A DNA stretch of 39,036 nt, taken from positions 1-39,036 of the forward strand of contig NZ_BAMJ01000023.1 in assembly GCF_000615805.1 (NCBI RefSeq). Reading direction: 5' to 3'. The notes beneath the pieces are model-generated. The model did not search any database. It was given only the letters and a program-made list of their open reading frames with translations, and was not told the origin of the DNA. Made by a program: the position numbers and the translations under genes. Source of the DNA: Latilactobacillus fuchuensis DSM 14340 = JCM 11249. Lineage in GTDB: Bacteria > Bacillota > Bacilli > Lactobacillales > Lactobacillaceae. Positions 1-7,708 of this stretch are shown here, piece by piece. How positions within the stretch are numbered: the first letter of the stretch is position 1; the number at the start of each line of letters is the position of its first letter.

Positions 1-932
1 ATATCGATTTCTTTACTAGTAAAATTACGATCATAATGATTCAAGTATGCCTCTAACTTGACCCCAAACACTTTAACTTTTTGATCATTTGGTAAATGAT
101 ATAGATTTCGGTTACGCGGTATAAAATAATATTCATCATCATTTTTACTCGTCAACATATGCATGAACATGTTAACCGCTTGTACGGGCTCTATTTTGTT
201 TGGCTCTTTAAATGCAATATTGTTAAATTCATCAAACATACCTACAATTGTGCTGTCAGACACTTTAACCTTAAAAGTCTTTTCTCCATCCTCTTGAGTA
301 ATAGAATCTATCGTATCAAAAAGATCTAGTAATGAATTATAGCGTTCATCCAAGTTACCACCTACAAATTGAAATGGATATACACTAAGATTCGCGTCAT
401 CCTGAAGATCCTTCATCAATTCAAGATCTTCTTTATAGGCAGAGCTAGGAGCTACATTCCAGTTGTAATCACCATCAAGGTATTTGTAAAAATTACTTGC
501 TAACAAAATAAATGACTGATCCTCATCAGCGCCTACAATTACTGTCGGCATTTGTGCAGTACTACTGTCTTTAAACTTTTTCATATAATGAACAACTTGA
601 CAAGTTATTCTCGCACGATCATACGTTTTAGTTAAATCTGTATCGTACTTAAATTCAAGCAATATCTTTAAAGCAAATAAAATCGAACCAGAATTAGTAT
701 AAATAAAACCATCAACATTATTTTCAGAAGAAATTTGATAATCTTCTTTTCCGTTATCAATATAATACTGTACAAAAATCTTTCTCCATGCATTTTCAAC
801 ATCTTTTTCACTAGCCGAAACTTTTAACGAATCAAATAGAACCTTAGCTGCTTTCTTCGTAAGTCTAGATTTAAGTTCTTTACGACGACGCTTATCTTGT
901 TCCTCTCTTTGCTTTGCACCACACCAAGACAA
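1..932 (-). CDS. Partial gene: N-terminal part of a probable restriction-modification nuclease/methyltransferase
   Basis: A minus-strand frame of about 310 codons enters from the left edge without a stop and can be followed back to a TTG at 930-932, which directly follows an in-frame TAA. Residues 12-31 are very rich in Lys and Arg. Around residues 73-95 (numbered from the TTG) there is V-D-G, then L-L-E-F-K, the spacing expected of a PD-(D/E)xK nuclease core, followed by Y-D-R-A-R. The style matches the N-terminal region of large single-chain restriction-modification enzymes of lactobacilli (Eco57I/TaqI-like methylase class). That match is from memory; the methyltransferase motifs would lie beyond the window. 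The true start is uncertain because the best ribosome site belongs to the short upstream frame at 933-1016. Confidence 0.5.
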   Translation of the reverse strand, partial: MSWCGAKQREEQDKRRRKELKSRLTKKAAKVLFDSLKVSASEKDVENAWRKIFVQYYIDNGKEDYQISSENNVDGFIYTNSGSILFALKILLEFKYDTDLTKTYDRARITCQVVHYMKKFKDSSTAQMPTVIVGADEDQSFILLASNFYKYLDGDYNWNVAPSSAYKEDLELMKDLQDDANLSVYPFQFVGGNLDERYNSLLDLFDTIDSITQEDGEKTFKVKVSDSTIVGMFDEFNNIAFKEPNKIEPVQAVNMFMHMLTSKNDDEYYFIPRNRNLYHLPNDQKVKVFGVKLEAYLNHYDRNFTSKEID

Positions 933-1016
933 TTACGCCACCATCCCTTCAATAATAAGAATAATTACTAAATTTTTATTCTTATACTCATCTTTAACCA
1001 TATTAATGTATTTCAT
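933..1016 (-). CDS. 27-residue open frame, leader peptide or detached N-terminus of the gene at 1-932
   Basis: ATG at 1014-1016 has a good AAGAGG ribosome site 8 nt upstream (1025-1030), and a TATAAT hexamer lies at 1118-1123. The product starts M-K-Y-I-N-M-V-K and ends in a hydrophobic stretch before TAA at 933-935. The stop is in the same frame as, and immediately before, the long downstream frame. Either this is a leader peptide coupled to a TTG start, or the two are one gene broken by a nonsense change or by combined indels. In another frame across the junction one reads a hydrophobic V-I-V-L-V-W, so an N-terminal membrane anchor broken by indels is also possible. Confidence 0.35.
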   Translation of the reverse strand: MKYINMVKDEYKNKNLVIILIIEGMVA

Positions 1017-1194
1017 TTATTATTCCTCTTTTCAATTGAAATTAAGTTCAAATAACTCTTCATATCTATCCTACTCAATATATCCCTATCACTAACTTTT
1101 CAATCTTTTCTTAATGTATTATACTGCTTACAGAACTTCAATTTCCATTAAGGTATCTGCCTACCGTCTAAATTCAACAAATAAAAGATTGATC

Positions 1195-1400
1195 ACTTAC
1201 CGCAGCCAAAAGCGGCCTTTATTCGCCAGACTAGGCTAATGCTCAGAACCTATCGTGCGGCTTCGCACTCTTTTATTTTGAAATGTGCTTTTCGTTGCAA
1301 CAACTTCCGCCTAATCTAAAATATCCAATAATCTTAAAACCAAGATTATTGGATATTTATAATTAGTGCTCAGTTGCTACCCGCAACGAAAAGCACTCTT
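1195..1400 (-). repeat. 3'-UTR structured element array A, downstream of efp (one full copy plus degenerate half copy)
   Basis: The full copy (1265-1400, read on the minus strand) begins about 4 nt after the efp stop. The outer stem is a perfect 14-bp pair, GCAACGAAAAGCAC (1383-1396) with GTGCTTTTCGTTGC (1285-1298). Inside it, CAAC pairs with GTTG, UGA faces GGAA, GC/GC and TAAT/ATTA form the third stem, and a perfect 15-bp hairpin (1321-1335 with 1342-1356) caps the rod. A second AGAGTGC box starts a half copy (about 1195-1271) with TTCTGAGCATTAGCC and a weak GC hairpin but no convincing U-tract. Blocks of 17-20 nt are identical to array B at 18977-19103. Confidence 0.75.
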
Positions 1401-1964
1401 TTATTTTGCTGCTCTTTTGACGTATGTGCCTTCTTGGGTGTTGATTTCTAGGACTTCGTCAGCACTGATGAAATCTGGGACGCTGACGACTAGGCCGGTT
1501 TCCATTGTCGCTGGTTTGCCTGAACCGGTCACTGTTGCGCCTTTAATTGAAGGTTGTGTTTCAACAACGCGTAAGTTAACCGTTGATGGTAATGTCACAC
1601 CGATGACTTCTGAACCGAAGAATTGAATTTTGCAGTTCATATTTTCTAGCAAGAATTTAGTGGCTTCTTCGATGACATCGGTTTGGATTTCATATTGTTC
1701 ATATGTTTCCATATCCATGAAGAATGCGACATCGTCTTGTGTGTATAAATATTGAACATCTTTTGTATCGATCATGGCTTGTTCAACTTTAACTTCAGGA
1801 CGCATCGTTGTTTCGACGATTGAACCTGTCCGTAAATCACGTAACTTAACGCGCATAACAGTATTGCCCTTACCTGGTTTATGGTGATTAGCTTCTAGAA
1901 CTTTAATTAATTTGCCGTCTTGTTCAAAAGTCATGCCGGCTCTCAGATTAACTGCTTCAATCAT
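1401..1964 (-). CDS. efp: Translation elongation factor P
   Basis: Elongation factor P relieves ribosome stalling at polyproline stretches by binding between the P and E sites. The 187-residue length is standard for the family. The N-terminal KOW-like domain carries the loop H-H-K-P-G-K-G, with Lys32 at the tip, the residue modified in Firmicutes; the OB domains follow with the expected strand pattern to the C-terminus. ATG at 1962-1964 has AAAGGGGA about 10 nt upstream. It appears to be transcribed alone or with upstream minus-strand genes, and its 3' end runs directly into structured array A. Confidence 0.97.
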   Translation of the reverse strand: MIEAVNLRAGMTFEQDGKLIKVLEANHHKPGKGNTVMRVKLRDLRTGSIVETTMRPEVKVEQAMIDTKDVQYLYTQDDVAFFMDMETYEQYEIQTDVIEEATKFLLENMNCKIQFFGSEVIGVTLPSTVNLRVVETQPSIKGATVTGSGKPATMETGLVVSVPDFISADEVLEINTQEGTYVKRAAK

Positions 1965-2031
1965 GATTAAATATCCCCTTTAATTTCAGAAATGGTTACT
2001 CTCTAACTTTAACAAATGTAAGCCGTTTACG

Positions 2032-2820
2032 CTACTCTATATCTAACTTCGGCACACTTGTGCTTGACTGTGGCGTGTAGTGTTGATACATCTTCGTAAT
2101 TGGGACGGTTGGCAACCCGGTTTTAATTAAATAAACGTGTTGTTTCAAATAACGTTTGTCCGCCGAGTTTTTAAGTTTGTAACATTGAATCGCCATCTTA
2201 CCAGTACTATTGGCGTTATCTTGCCCTTCGAATTGGACTTTGGCCAGCGGTAAGCTAATCACGTCTTGATTCACTTTAAAATACGCCTGGTCTTGATTAC
2301 TACCGAGATAACTGGTTTTGGATGTGCCTGCTGGTTGATAGAATTGTTTAATCTGTTTCAAACTGTGATCATCGACCATTTTAACGACCTGCGCATCACC
2401 CTTGAAAAGTTGCAAACCGGTTAAATCGTTGCGCACATTTTGCGAACTCATCATCAACCAAACAATCACCAAAATACTGATGAAATAAACGATATGCAAG
2501 CTTAGACTACTAGCCGCATGGGATAATTTAAAGATATAACTTTCTTCTAAATCTTTATCCATCACTTGGCGCATGATGCGGTGTGCAATTAACTTATACG
2601 ATAAATACCAAATCGCTAAGGCCACTACCGTTGAAGCCAGTGCCGTTAAAATAGTATTATTTAAAATTTCTGAATCGGTCATCAACGGACTAAATCCGCT
2701 CACGATTTTGACCGTTAAGCCCCCTAAGACTACGATAACAATCATCTGTAAGGCAAAAAAGCGTGTTCGAATACTACTACTAATGGCCGTTGGTGTGACC
2801 GTTTTATCTGATTTATGCAT
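2032..2820 (-). CDS. Membrane protein of unknown function, three transmembrane segments
   Basis: 262 residues. I do not recognise the family. Hydrophobic segments lie at about residues 23-44, 56-76 and 107-125, the second and third separated by a charged 30-residue loop. The C-terminal half (about 130-262) is hydrophilic, lysine- and glutamine-rich, and probably forms a soluble domain outside or at the membrane face. ATG at 2818-2820 follows a GGGAGGA ribosome site at about 10 nt. An extended -10-like TATGCTAAAAT lies some 40 nt upstream. There is no clear terminator between it and efp, so the two may share transcripts. Confidence 0.6.
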   Translation of the reverse strand: MHKSDKTVTPTAISSSIRTRFFALQMIVIVVLGGLTVKIVSGFSPLMTDSEILNNTILTALASTVVALAIWYLSYKLIAHRIMRQVMDKDLEESYIFKLSHAASSLSLHIVYFISILVIVWLMMSSQNVRNDLTGLQLFKGDAQVVKMVDDHSLKQIKQFYQPAGTSKTSYLGSNQDQAYFKVNQDVISLPLAKVQFEGQDNANSTGKMAIQCYKLKNSADKRYLKQHVYLIKTGLPTVPITKMYQHYTPQSSTSVPKLDIE

Positions 2821-2902
2821 GCCAACAAATCCTCCCTCATTAACCTACCCATATTTTAGCATAACCGACGCTCACTAGCTTGTTTAAACCGACTGAATCC
2901 CC

Positions 2903-3633
2903 TTATTTTCGCCAAGACAATAACGTATAAGTCATCGTCGTTCGGCTCATTAAAGTCGCTTGATTTTGGAATAATCGGTCTAACTCGCGCTTTAAACGGC
3001 TTGATCTGAATAATCCGCATAATATTCAGCAACTAATTGGCGTTCAATCAATTCCGAATACTGATATTGAAACGGCTGTTCAACAACTGATTCTGGTAAT
3101 TGCTGTTTAAAAGCCGCAATGATTTGTGCATCTACATTTGGATCGAACTCGTCAATCCCTAGGCGTCGGGCGAGCGGACTAAATAAATCATCTTCATTTA
3201 ACGTTAATCGAAGCAATACCGTCCACTTTTGACTCTTTTGACTAATCGCTTGAAGCTTATCAGGTGATACACTTGGGTTTAAAGCGCTAAAAACAACCTG
3301 ATAGGTGTCATTGGGCGTCGTCGTCAACCATTGGTCTAGCGATTCTTGACGGTAATCAACATTAGTCATCTGATTTTTCTGGGCTTCTTGTTGCGCGTAA
3401 TTTAACATCCCACCTGAAATATCAGAGATCGTATACTGTTGGCTGTTGCTTGCTAAGGCCGGCAAGTAACGCCCACTGCCTCCGCCTAAATCCAAAAGTG
3501 ATTCGGTTGGTAAAATCCGTTGTGCTTTTAAAAACGCCAGAACATCCTGGACGATCGGCACTTGCGACTCCTGTTGAATCTGATAATAATCGGCCGCAAA
3601 ATCATCCCAGAATGTTTGAACATCATCGTCCAT
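2903..3633 (-). CDS. Class I SAM-dependent methyltransferase, frameshifted near the C-terminus
   Basis: A small Rossmann-fold methyltransferase; L-L-D-L-G-G-G-S-G-R-Y is the SAM-binding motif I. The substrate is unknown. I place the start at ATG 3631-3633, which has GAGG 8 nt upstream; an in-frame upstream ATG at 3726 lies inside a terminator hairpin and is unlikely. The frame stops at 2992 after 213 residues, but moving to the -1 frame at about 2995-2998 opens 30 more codons ending M-T-Y-T-L-L-S-W-R-K before TAA at 2903-2905, a plausible family C-terminus. One missing T in a short T-run explains this. It lies downstream of the terminator that ends the array after the first GH1 gene. Confidence 0.75.
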
Positions 3634-3697
3634 CTTCACTACCTCGTCTTTTTCCGCTAACTGTCCCCCTAGCTTACCAAATAATTCGTCAAACGCC

Positions 3698-3743
3698 AAA
3701 AAGCAGCCTTCTGGTTTGGAAATCAACCAGAGGACTGCTTTTT
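3698..3743 (-). terminator. Rho-independent terminator ending array C
   Basis: The inverted repeat AAAAAGCAG...CTGCTTTTT with a CCAGA/TCTGG inner stem has T-runs in both directions. On the minus strand it ends the 3' UTR of the GH1 gene at 4064-5461 and forms the hairpin of the terminal half copy of the repeat array. Confidence 0.8.
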
Positions 3744-4060
3744 AAAATCGGTTAAATTTTATTACTGCTCAACTATTCCTGCAACCAACGCGCTCTTACT
3801 TGAAACGCGCTTCTCAAGTAGCCTTTTCCGGTTAACTACAGAACCCCCATCATGGTTATAGATCGAACCATAATTGAGTTTCTTAGGTTAATCCTCAAAG
3901 CCTGACCAACTTGAGTCAGCGCTCTATCTGAAACACGTTCCCGAACTAGCTTCTTGAGCAATCCTCTCCGCCTAACTACATAATGACAATTATGGTTAAG
4001 TTCAACCACAATTGTCATTATTAGGTTATGCTCGAAGATTAACCGCTCAATCAGCGCTCT
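3744..4060 (-). repeat. 3'-UTR structured element array C, downstream of the first GH1 gene (two full copies plus half copy)
   Basis: Read on the minus strand, AGAGCGC boxes at 4054-4060, 3919-3925 and 3790-3796 delimit two full copies and the start of a half copy that ends in the terminator at 3698-3743. Copy C2 (3919-4060): outer stem TTGAGC/GCTCAA (plus-strand arms 4045-4050 and 3954-3959), second stem AATCTT/AGGATT, loop CGA/GGA, third stem GC/GC plus TAAC/GTTA, and a hairpin of about 18 bp. Copy C1 (3790-3925): outer stem CTCAAGT/ACTTGAG (arms 3909-3915 and 3813-3819) extended by GCGCT/AGCGC, with GG/CC plus TTAAC/GTTAA as the third stem. The first box lies 3 nt beyond the stop codon. 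This fills the gene-free interval 3634-4063. Confidence 0.8.
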
Positions 4061-4063
4061 GTT

Positions 4064-5461
4064 CTAATCTTCAAACCCATCTTTATCCGCTACTTGTTTG
4101 AACCAGTGGCCCGACTTTTTGATTGTTCTTTGACAGTCGTTGTCTAAATCGACTGAGATGAAACCGTAACGGTTCTTGTAGGCGTTGGTCCATGACCAGT
4201 TATCCATGCAGGTCCACATATGATAACCCAGACAGTGGCTGCCTTCTTGAATGGCTTGGTGGACGTATTTCAAATGATCTTTGACGAAATCAATTCGATA
4301 ATCGTCGTCAATCTGACCATCTGCATTACGGTACCGTTCTTCACCTTCGACACCCATCCCATTTTCTGAGATGAAACAATCGATGTTGCCGTAATTTTCG
4401 CGAACATTGGTCAAAATATCGTAAATCCCTTTTTCGTAGATTTCCCAACCACGATACGGATTAATCTTTTTACCCGGCATCTCGTAATTATCGAAGAAAT
4501 CATCTGGCATAATCCCGTGCGTATGATCAATTGGCGTTTCTTTGGCTTTCACCCGGCGTGGTTGGTAATAATTAATCCCCAACAAATCAACCGTATTGGC
4601 CTTAACTGTCGCTAAATCACCGTCTTGATAATCAGGGAGTAATTGATTCTCTTTTAATAATGCGACTAAATCACTTGGAAATTCACCTTTAACTGCGGGA
4701 TCTAAGAATGATCGGTTGAAAAAGGCATCTGCAATCTTGGCCGCCTTAACATCAGCTGGATTCTTGGCATCGCGTGGATAACTGGGCGTTAAATTCAAAA
4801 CAATCCCAATTTGACCACCTTGATTGAGCGCATGATAGGCTTCAATCGCTTTGGCACTCGCCAACGTTTCGTGATAACCGACTTGAACGGCGTGTTGTAA
4901 ATTAATCTCATTAGGATAATGGAATTGGTACAAATAACCCCCTTCAACGGGCACGATTGGTTCATTATGGGTAAACCATTTCTTGACGCGGTCCCCAAAT
5001 AATTCAAAACAGGTTTGCGCGTAATTCACGTAAGCATCGACTGTTTTACGATTCAACCAACCGCCTTGTTCTTGGAGCGCCATTGGCATATCAAAATGGT
5101 ACAAATTCATAAACGGTTCGATGTCGTTGGCAATGAGTTCATCAATGTACGCGTTGTAGAAATCAACCGCAGTTTGATTGACCGCACCCGTACCTTCTGG
5201 AAATAAACGACTCCATTGAATTGAGGTTCTAAAAGAGTTATGCCCCGTTTGTTTCATTAATTGAATATCAGTTTTAAATTGTTGATACACATCTGACGTT
5301 TTGGCTGGTCCGACTTGGTTAAAGAATTTTTCTGGCGCTTGTTGATACCAATAGTCCCAGATATTATCCCCTTTACCATCGCCGTCAATCCGGCCTTCTG
5401 TTTGCGGACCGCTCGCAGCTGATCCCCACCAGAAATTTTCTGGAAATTTATAAAATGTCAT
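4064..5461 (-). CDS. 6-phospho-beta-glucosidase, glycoside hydrolase family 1
   Basis: Cytoplasmic hydrolysis of phosphorylated beta-glucosides delivered by a PTS. 465 residues, the family's usual length. The N-terminus F-P-E-N-F-W-W-G-S-A-A-S-G-P-Q-T-E-G is typical of GH1. The acid/base Glu is in T-H-N-E-P (about residue 167) and the nucleophile in I-S-E-N-G (about 366). ATG at 5459-5461 has AAGGAG 11 nt upstream; an in-frame TTG at 5465-5467 sits closer to it (5 nt) and could be the real start. It diverges from the EIIC at 5618, which probably imports its substrate. A cre-like site lies in its promoter region, suggesting CcpA control. Confidence 0.93.
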   Translation of the reverse strand: MTFYKFPENFWWGSAASGPQTEGRIDGDGKGDNIWDYWYQQAPEKFFNQVGPAKTSDVYQQFKTDIQLMKQTGHNSFRTSIQWSRLFPEGTGAVNQTAVDFYNAYIDELIANDIEPFMNLYHFDMPMALQEQGGWLNRKTVDAYVNYAQTCFELFGDRVKKWFTHNEPIVPVEGGYLYQFHYPNEINLQHAVQVGYHETLASAKAIEAYHALNQGGQIGIVLNLTPSYPRDAKNPADVKAAKIADAFFNRSFLDPAVKGEFPSDLVALLKENQLLPDYQDGDLATVKANTVDLLGINYYQPRRVKAKETPIDHTHGIMPDDFFDNYEMPGKKINPYRGWEIYEKGIYDILTNVRENYGNIDCFISENGMGVEGEERYRNADGQIDDDYRIDFVKDHLKYVHQAIQEGSHCLGYHMWTCMDNWSWTNAYKNRYGFISVDLDNDCQRTIKKSGHWFKQVADKDGFED

Positions 5462-5495
5462 CGTCAATCCAGCTCCTTCTTATTTGAATAAATTT

Positions 5496-5513
5496 AGTAT
5501 AACAACGTTTTCA
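5496..5513 (-). promoter_or_regulatory. Candidate -10 and cre-like site of the first GH1 gene
   Basis: On the minus strand, TATACT (5496-5501) is preceded by TGAAAACGTTGTTA (5500-5513). This matches the catabolite-responsive element pattern TGNAANCGNWNNCA with one mismatch in the last CA pair. No good -35 was seen. Confidence 0.45.
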
Positions 5514-5543
5514 TCAAAAAGCCATTCAAATATTTATAATGTC

Positions 5544-5594
5544 TAGACTTTTATTATTGTGCGTGGTATATTAAGTTTTGTAATCGATTACAAA
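5544..5594 (+). promoter_or_regulatory. Promoter and palindromic operator of the EIIC gene
   Basis: TAGACT (5544-5549), 17 bp, TATATT (5567-5572), then the perfect 18-bp palindrome TTTGTAATCGATTACAAA at 5577-5594 in the initially transcribed region. A GntR/UTRA-type repressor is encoded downstream at 6947-7663 and is the obvious candidate ligand; that link is inference. The -35 is weak. Confidence 0.6.
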
Positions 5595-5617
5595 TTTATT
5601 TAAGGACGGTGCTTGCC

Positions 5618-6888
5618 GTGAATCATTTTATGGACATGCTTAACAAACATATCATGCCACTTGCCACTAAGCTTGGTCAAAATCGTTATTTAACTGTTTT
5701 GCGTGATGCTTTTATGCTCTCATTCCCTCTTACAATGTTTGGTTCAATTGTTGTTGTTATTACTAATTTACCTTTCTTTAATGATGCGACTAAAGCGACT
5801 TTAACGTCACTACTAGGCAATGGTCAAAATGCGACGATGTCGATTATGACTGTTTTCGTCACCTTCGGGATTGGTTATTACCTATCGGATTCCTACGATG
5901 TTGATGGCATATTCGGGGGCGCAGTTGCCTTTGCCAGCTTCCTGATTCTAACGCCATTTATGATGACGACTGATAAAGGCGTCGACGTTTCCGGCGTTTT
6001 AAGTCTCGATCGACTGGGTGCTAAAGGGATGTTCCTTGGCATGATTGCCGCGTTTATCGCTGCTGAACTTTATTGTCGCTTCACTAAAAAAGGGTGGCAA
6101 ATTAAAATGCCTGACGGTGTTCCGCCAGCAGTTTCCAAATCTTTTGCCGCTTTGATTCCAGCCGTTTTAACATTAACGATTTTCTTAGCCGTACAAGCTG
6201 CCGTTACTGGCTTATTCAATGTCAACTTACACGATGTGATTTATGAAGTCATCCAAAAACCATTAGTCGGTTTGGGTAGTAGCTTACCCGCAACCTTAGT
6301 GGCCCTCTTCTTTGTCCAACTACTCTGGTTCTTCGGACTTCACGGTCAAATTATCGTCAATTCAGTGATGGATCCCATCTGGAACACACTGATGCTCGAA
6401 AACTTAGATGCTTATAAAGCCGGCCGTGCACTCCCACATATCATCACTAAACCATTCATGGAAACCTTCACCGTCGGATTAGGCGGCTCTGGGATGACTT
6501 TAGCAGTCGTTATCTTGATGGCCTTCGTGATGAAGAAGAAACAATATCGTGATGTCGGTCGACTCGCATTAGCGCCTGGACTTTTCAACGTTAATGAACC
6601 CGTTATTTTCGGGATGCCAATCGTGTTGAACGCTTCAATCTTCATCCTTGGTTAATCGCACCCCTCATCGTAACCGTTCTTAATTACGCTGTTATGGCGA
6701 TTGGTTTGGTGCCAGCGCCAACTGGGGTTTCCGTTCCTTGGACGGTCCCAATCTTCTTCAGTGGGATGTTAGCCACTAACTCAGTGCTCGGTGGGATTCT
6801 CCAATTAATCGACGTGGTGATTGTCGGATTAATCTGGTTCCCATTCCTTAAGATGTTAGATCGTCAAAAAGATCCCTTAACGAACTAA
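5618..6888 (+). CDS. PTS EIIC component, lactose/cellobiose family, frameshifted
   Basis: Membrane channel of a cellobiose/beta-glucoside PTS. About 423 residues when joined. GTG at 5618 has AAGGA 10 nt upstream; a GTG at 5609 is too close to that site. The N-terminus has the CelB-type pattern M-P-L-A-T-K-L-G-Q-N-R-Y-L. The frame stops at 6655 after N-A-S-I-F-I-L-G, but continues in another frame from about 6646 as W-L-I-A-P-L-I-V-T-V-L-N-Y through the rest of the EIIC fold to 6888. One missing C in CCC at about 6645 accounts for it. No EIIA or EIIB lies beside it, so these must come from elsewhere. Likely repressed through the palindrome at 5577-5594. Confidence 0.85.
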
Positions 6889-6899
6889 AAAGATTGTCT

Positions 6900-6948
6900 T
6901 ACCCCGCACTTTCTACTACACTAGAGAAAGAAAGCGGGGTATTTTTTT
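6900..6948 (+). terminator. Rho-independent terminator after the EIIC gene
   Basis: TACCCCGC (6900-6907) pairs with GCGGGGTA (6934-6941), with further pairing TTTCT/AGAAA inside, followed by seven T. The T-run contains the TTG start codon of the next gene. Confidence 0.8.
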
Positions 6949-7663
6949 GCCAAAATACGAAGAAATTGCGAATACATTACGCCAACGGATTAAAAAAGGC
7001 GTTTATCCGGCCAATACACTTTTACCTAATCAAATCGACCTCGTTCAAGAATTCGGCGCTAGTCGGATGACTGTTAAAAAAGCCATTACGATTTTAACCA
7101 TGGAGGGTCTCGTTTTAGCACGTCGGGGTGCCGGCACAAAGATTCTGGACCATTCTTTTTGGAATAAGGCCGCGATGCCGGCAAATCAATACGACGGTAT
7201 GGCCGCGGACATTGCCCGTTTAGGTAAGACCTTAACCAGCGAAATCATTCAATTTGAAGTCGTCTTCCCCACACCTGAAATCCAAGAATATCTGATGCTT
7301 GCCGATCAAGAACCGGTTTATGAAATTATTCGGTTGCGGATCATTGATGGTGTTAATACGACGCTTGAACACACCTACATGCCCGTCACTCGGGCCCCCG
7401 GTCTAACCGATGACGTTCTAAAGCATTCGGTGTATAACTACTTGAAAGAGACCTTACACCTAACATTTGCGGGCGCTTTTCGGAATATTCAAGCTGATAA
7501 GTCTGATGAATACGATCAGAAATATCTCGATTGCGCACCGACAGATCCCGTCCTAGAGGTCGAACAAGTGATTTATTTGGATAACGGTGAACCGATAGAA
7601 TATTCACGTAGTCGCAACCGTTATGACCGCCGGAGTTATACGTATCTCGATGTTAAAAGTTAA
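6947..7663 (+). CDS. GntR-family transcriptional regulator with UTRA ligand domain
   Basis: 238 residues. The N-terminal winged helix (about 1-70) has Y-E-E-I-A-N-T-L-R-Q-R-I and S-R-M-T-V-K-K-A-I. The C-terminal UTRA/HutC-type effector domain (about 85-235) includes R-L-R-I-I-D-G and E-H-T-Y-M-P. Families of this type sense phosphorylated sugars. The only plausible start is TTG at 6947, inside the T-run of the preceding terminator, with the weak ribosome site GCGGGG buried in the hairpin's 3' arm. Its position after the EIIC and the palindrome at 5577-5594 point to local control of the beta-glucoside genes. Confidence 0.88.
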   Translation: MPKYEEIANTLRQRIKKGVYPANTLLPNQIDLVQEFGASRMTVKKAITILTMEGLVLARRGAGTKILDHSFWNKAAMPANQYDGMAADIARLGKTLTSEIIQFEVVFPTPEIQEYLMLADQEPVYEIIRLRIIDGVNTTLEHTYMPVTRAPGLTDDVLKHSVYNYLKETLHLTFAGAFRNIQADKSDEYDQKYLDCAPTDPVLEVEQVIYLDNGEPIEYSRSRNRYDRRSYTYLDVKS

Positions 7664-7670
7664 AGACACA

Positions 7671-7700
7671 AAAAAAGCTAACCACCTGGTTAGCTTTTTT
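7671..7700. terminator. Bidirectional terminator between convergent genes
   Basis: The perfect inverted repeat AAAAAAGCTAACC, 4-nt loop, GGTTAGCTTTTTT serves both the GntR gene (plus) and the YhgE-type gene (minus). Confidence 0.9.
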
Positions 7701-7708
7701 ATTTAGTG

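Noticed and set aside
3634-3726. Longer N-terminus for the methyltransferase starting at 3726
   Set aside because: That ATG lies inside a terminator hairpin; ATG 3631-3633 has a proper ribosome site and matches the family start.
3836-4018. 60-codon minus-strand open frame between the methyltransferase and the first GH1 gene
   Set aside because: It lies wholly inside the two structured repeat copies and has no ribosome site; its reading frame is a by-product of the hairpins.
3698-4060. Reading the repeats as insertion-sequence remnants or a MITE
   Set aside because: No target-site duplications or constant terminal inverted repeats; outer arms differ between copies but stay complementary, and orientation always follows the upstream gene.
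3744-4060. CRISPR array
   Set aside because: Units are long, structured, unequal in sequence and lack regular spacers; no cas genes nearby.
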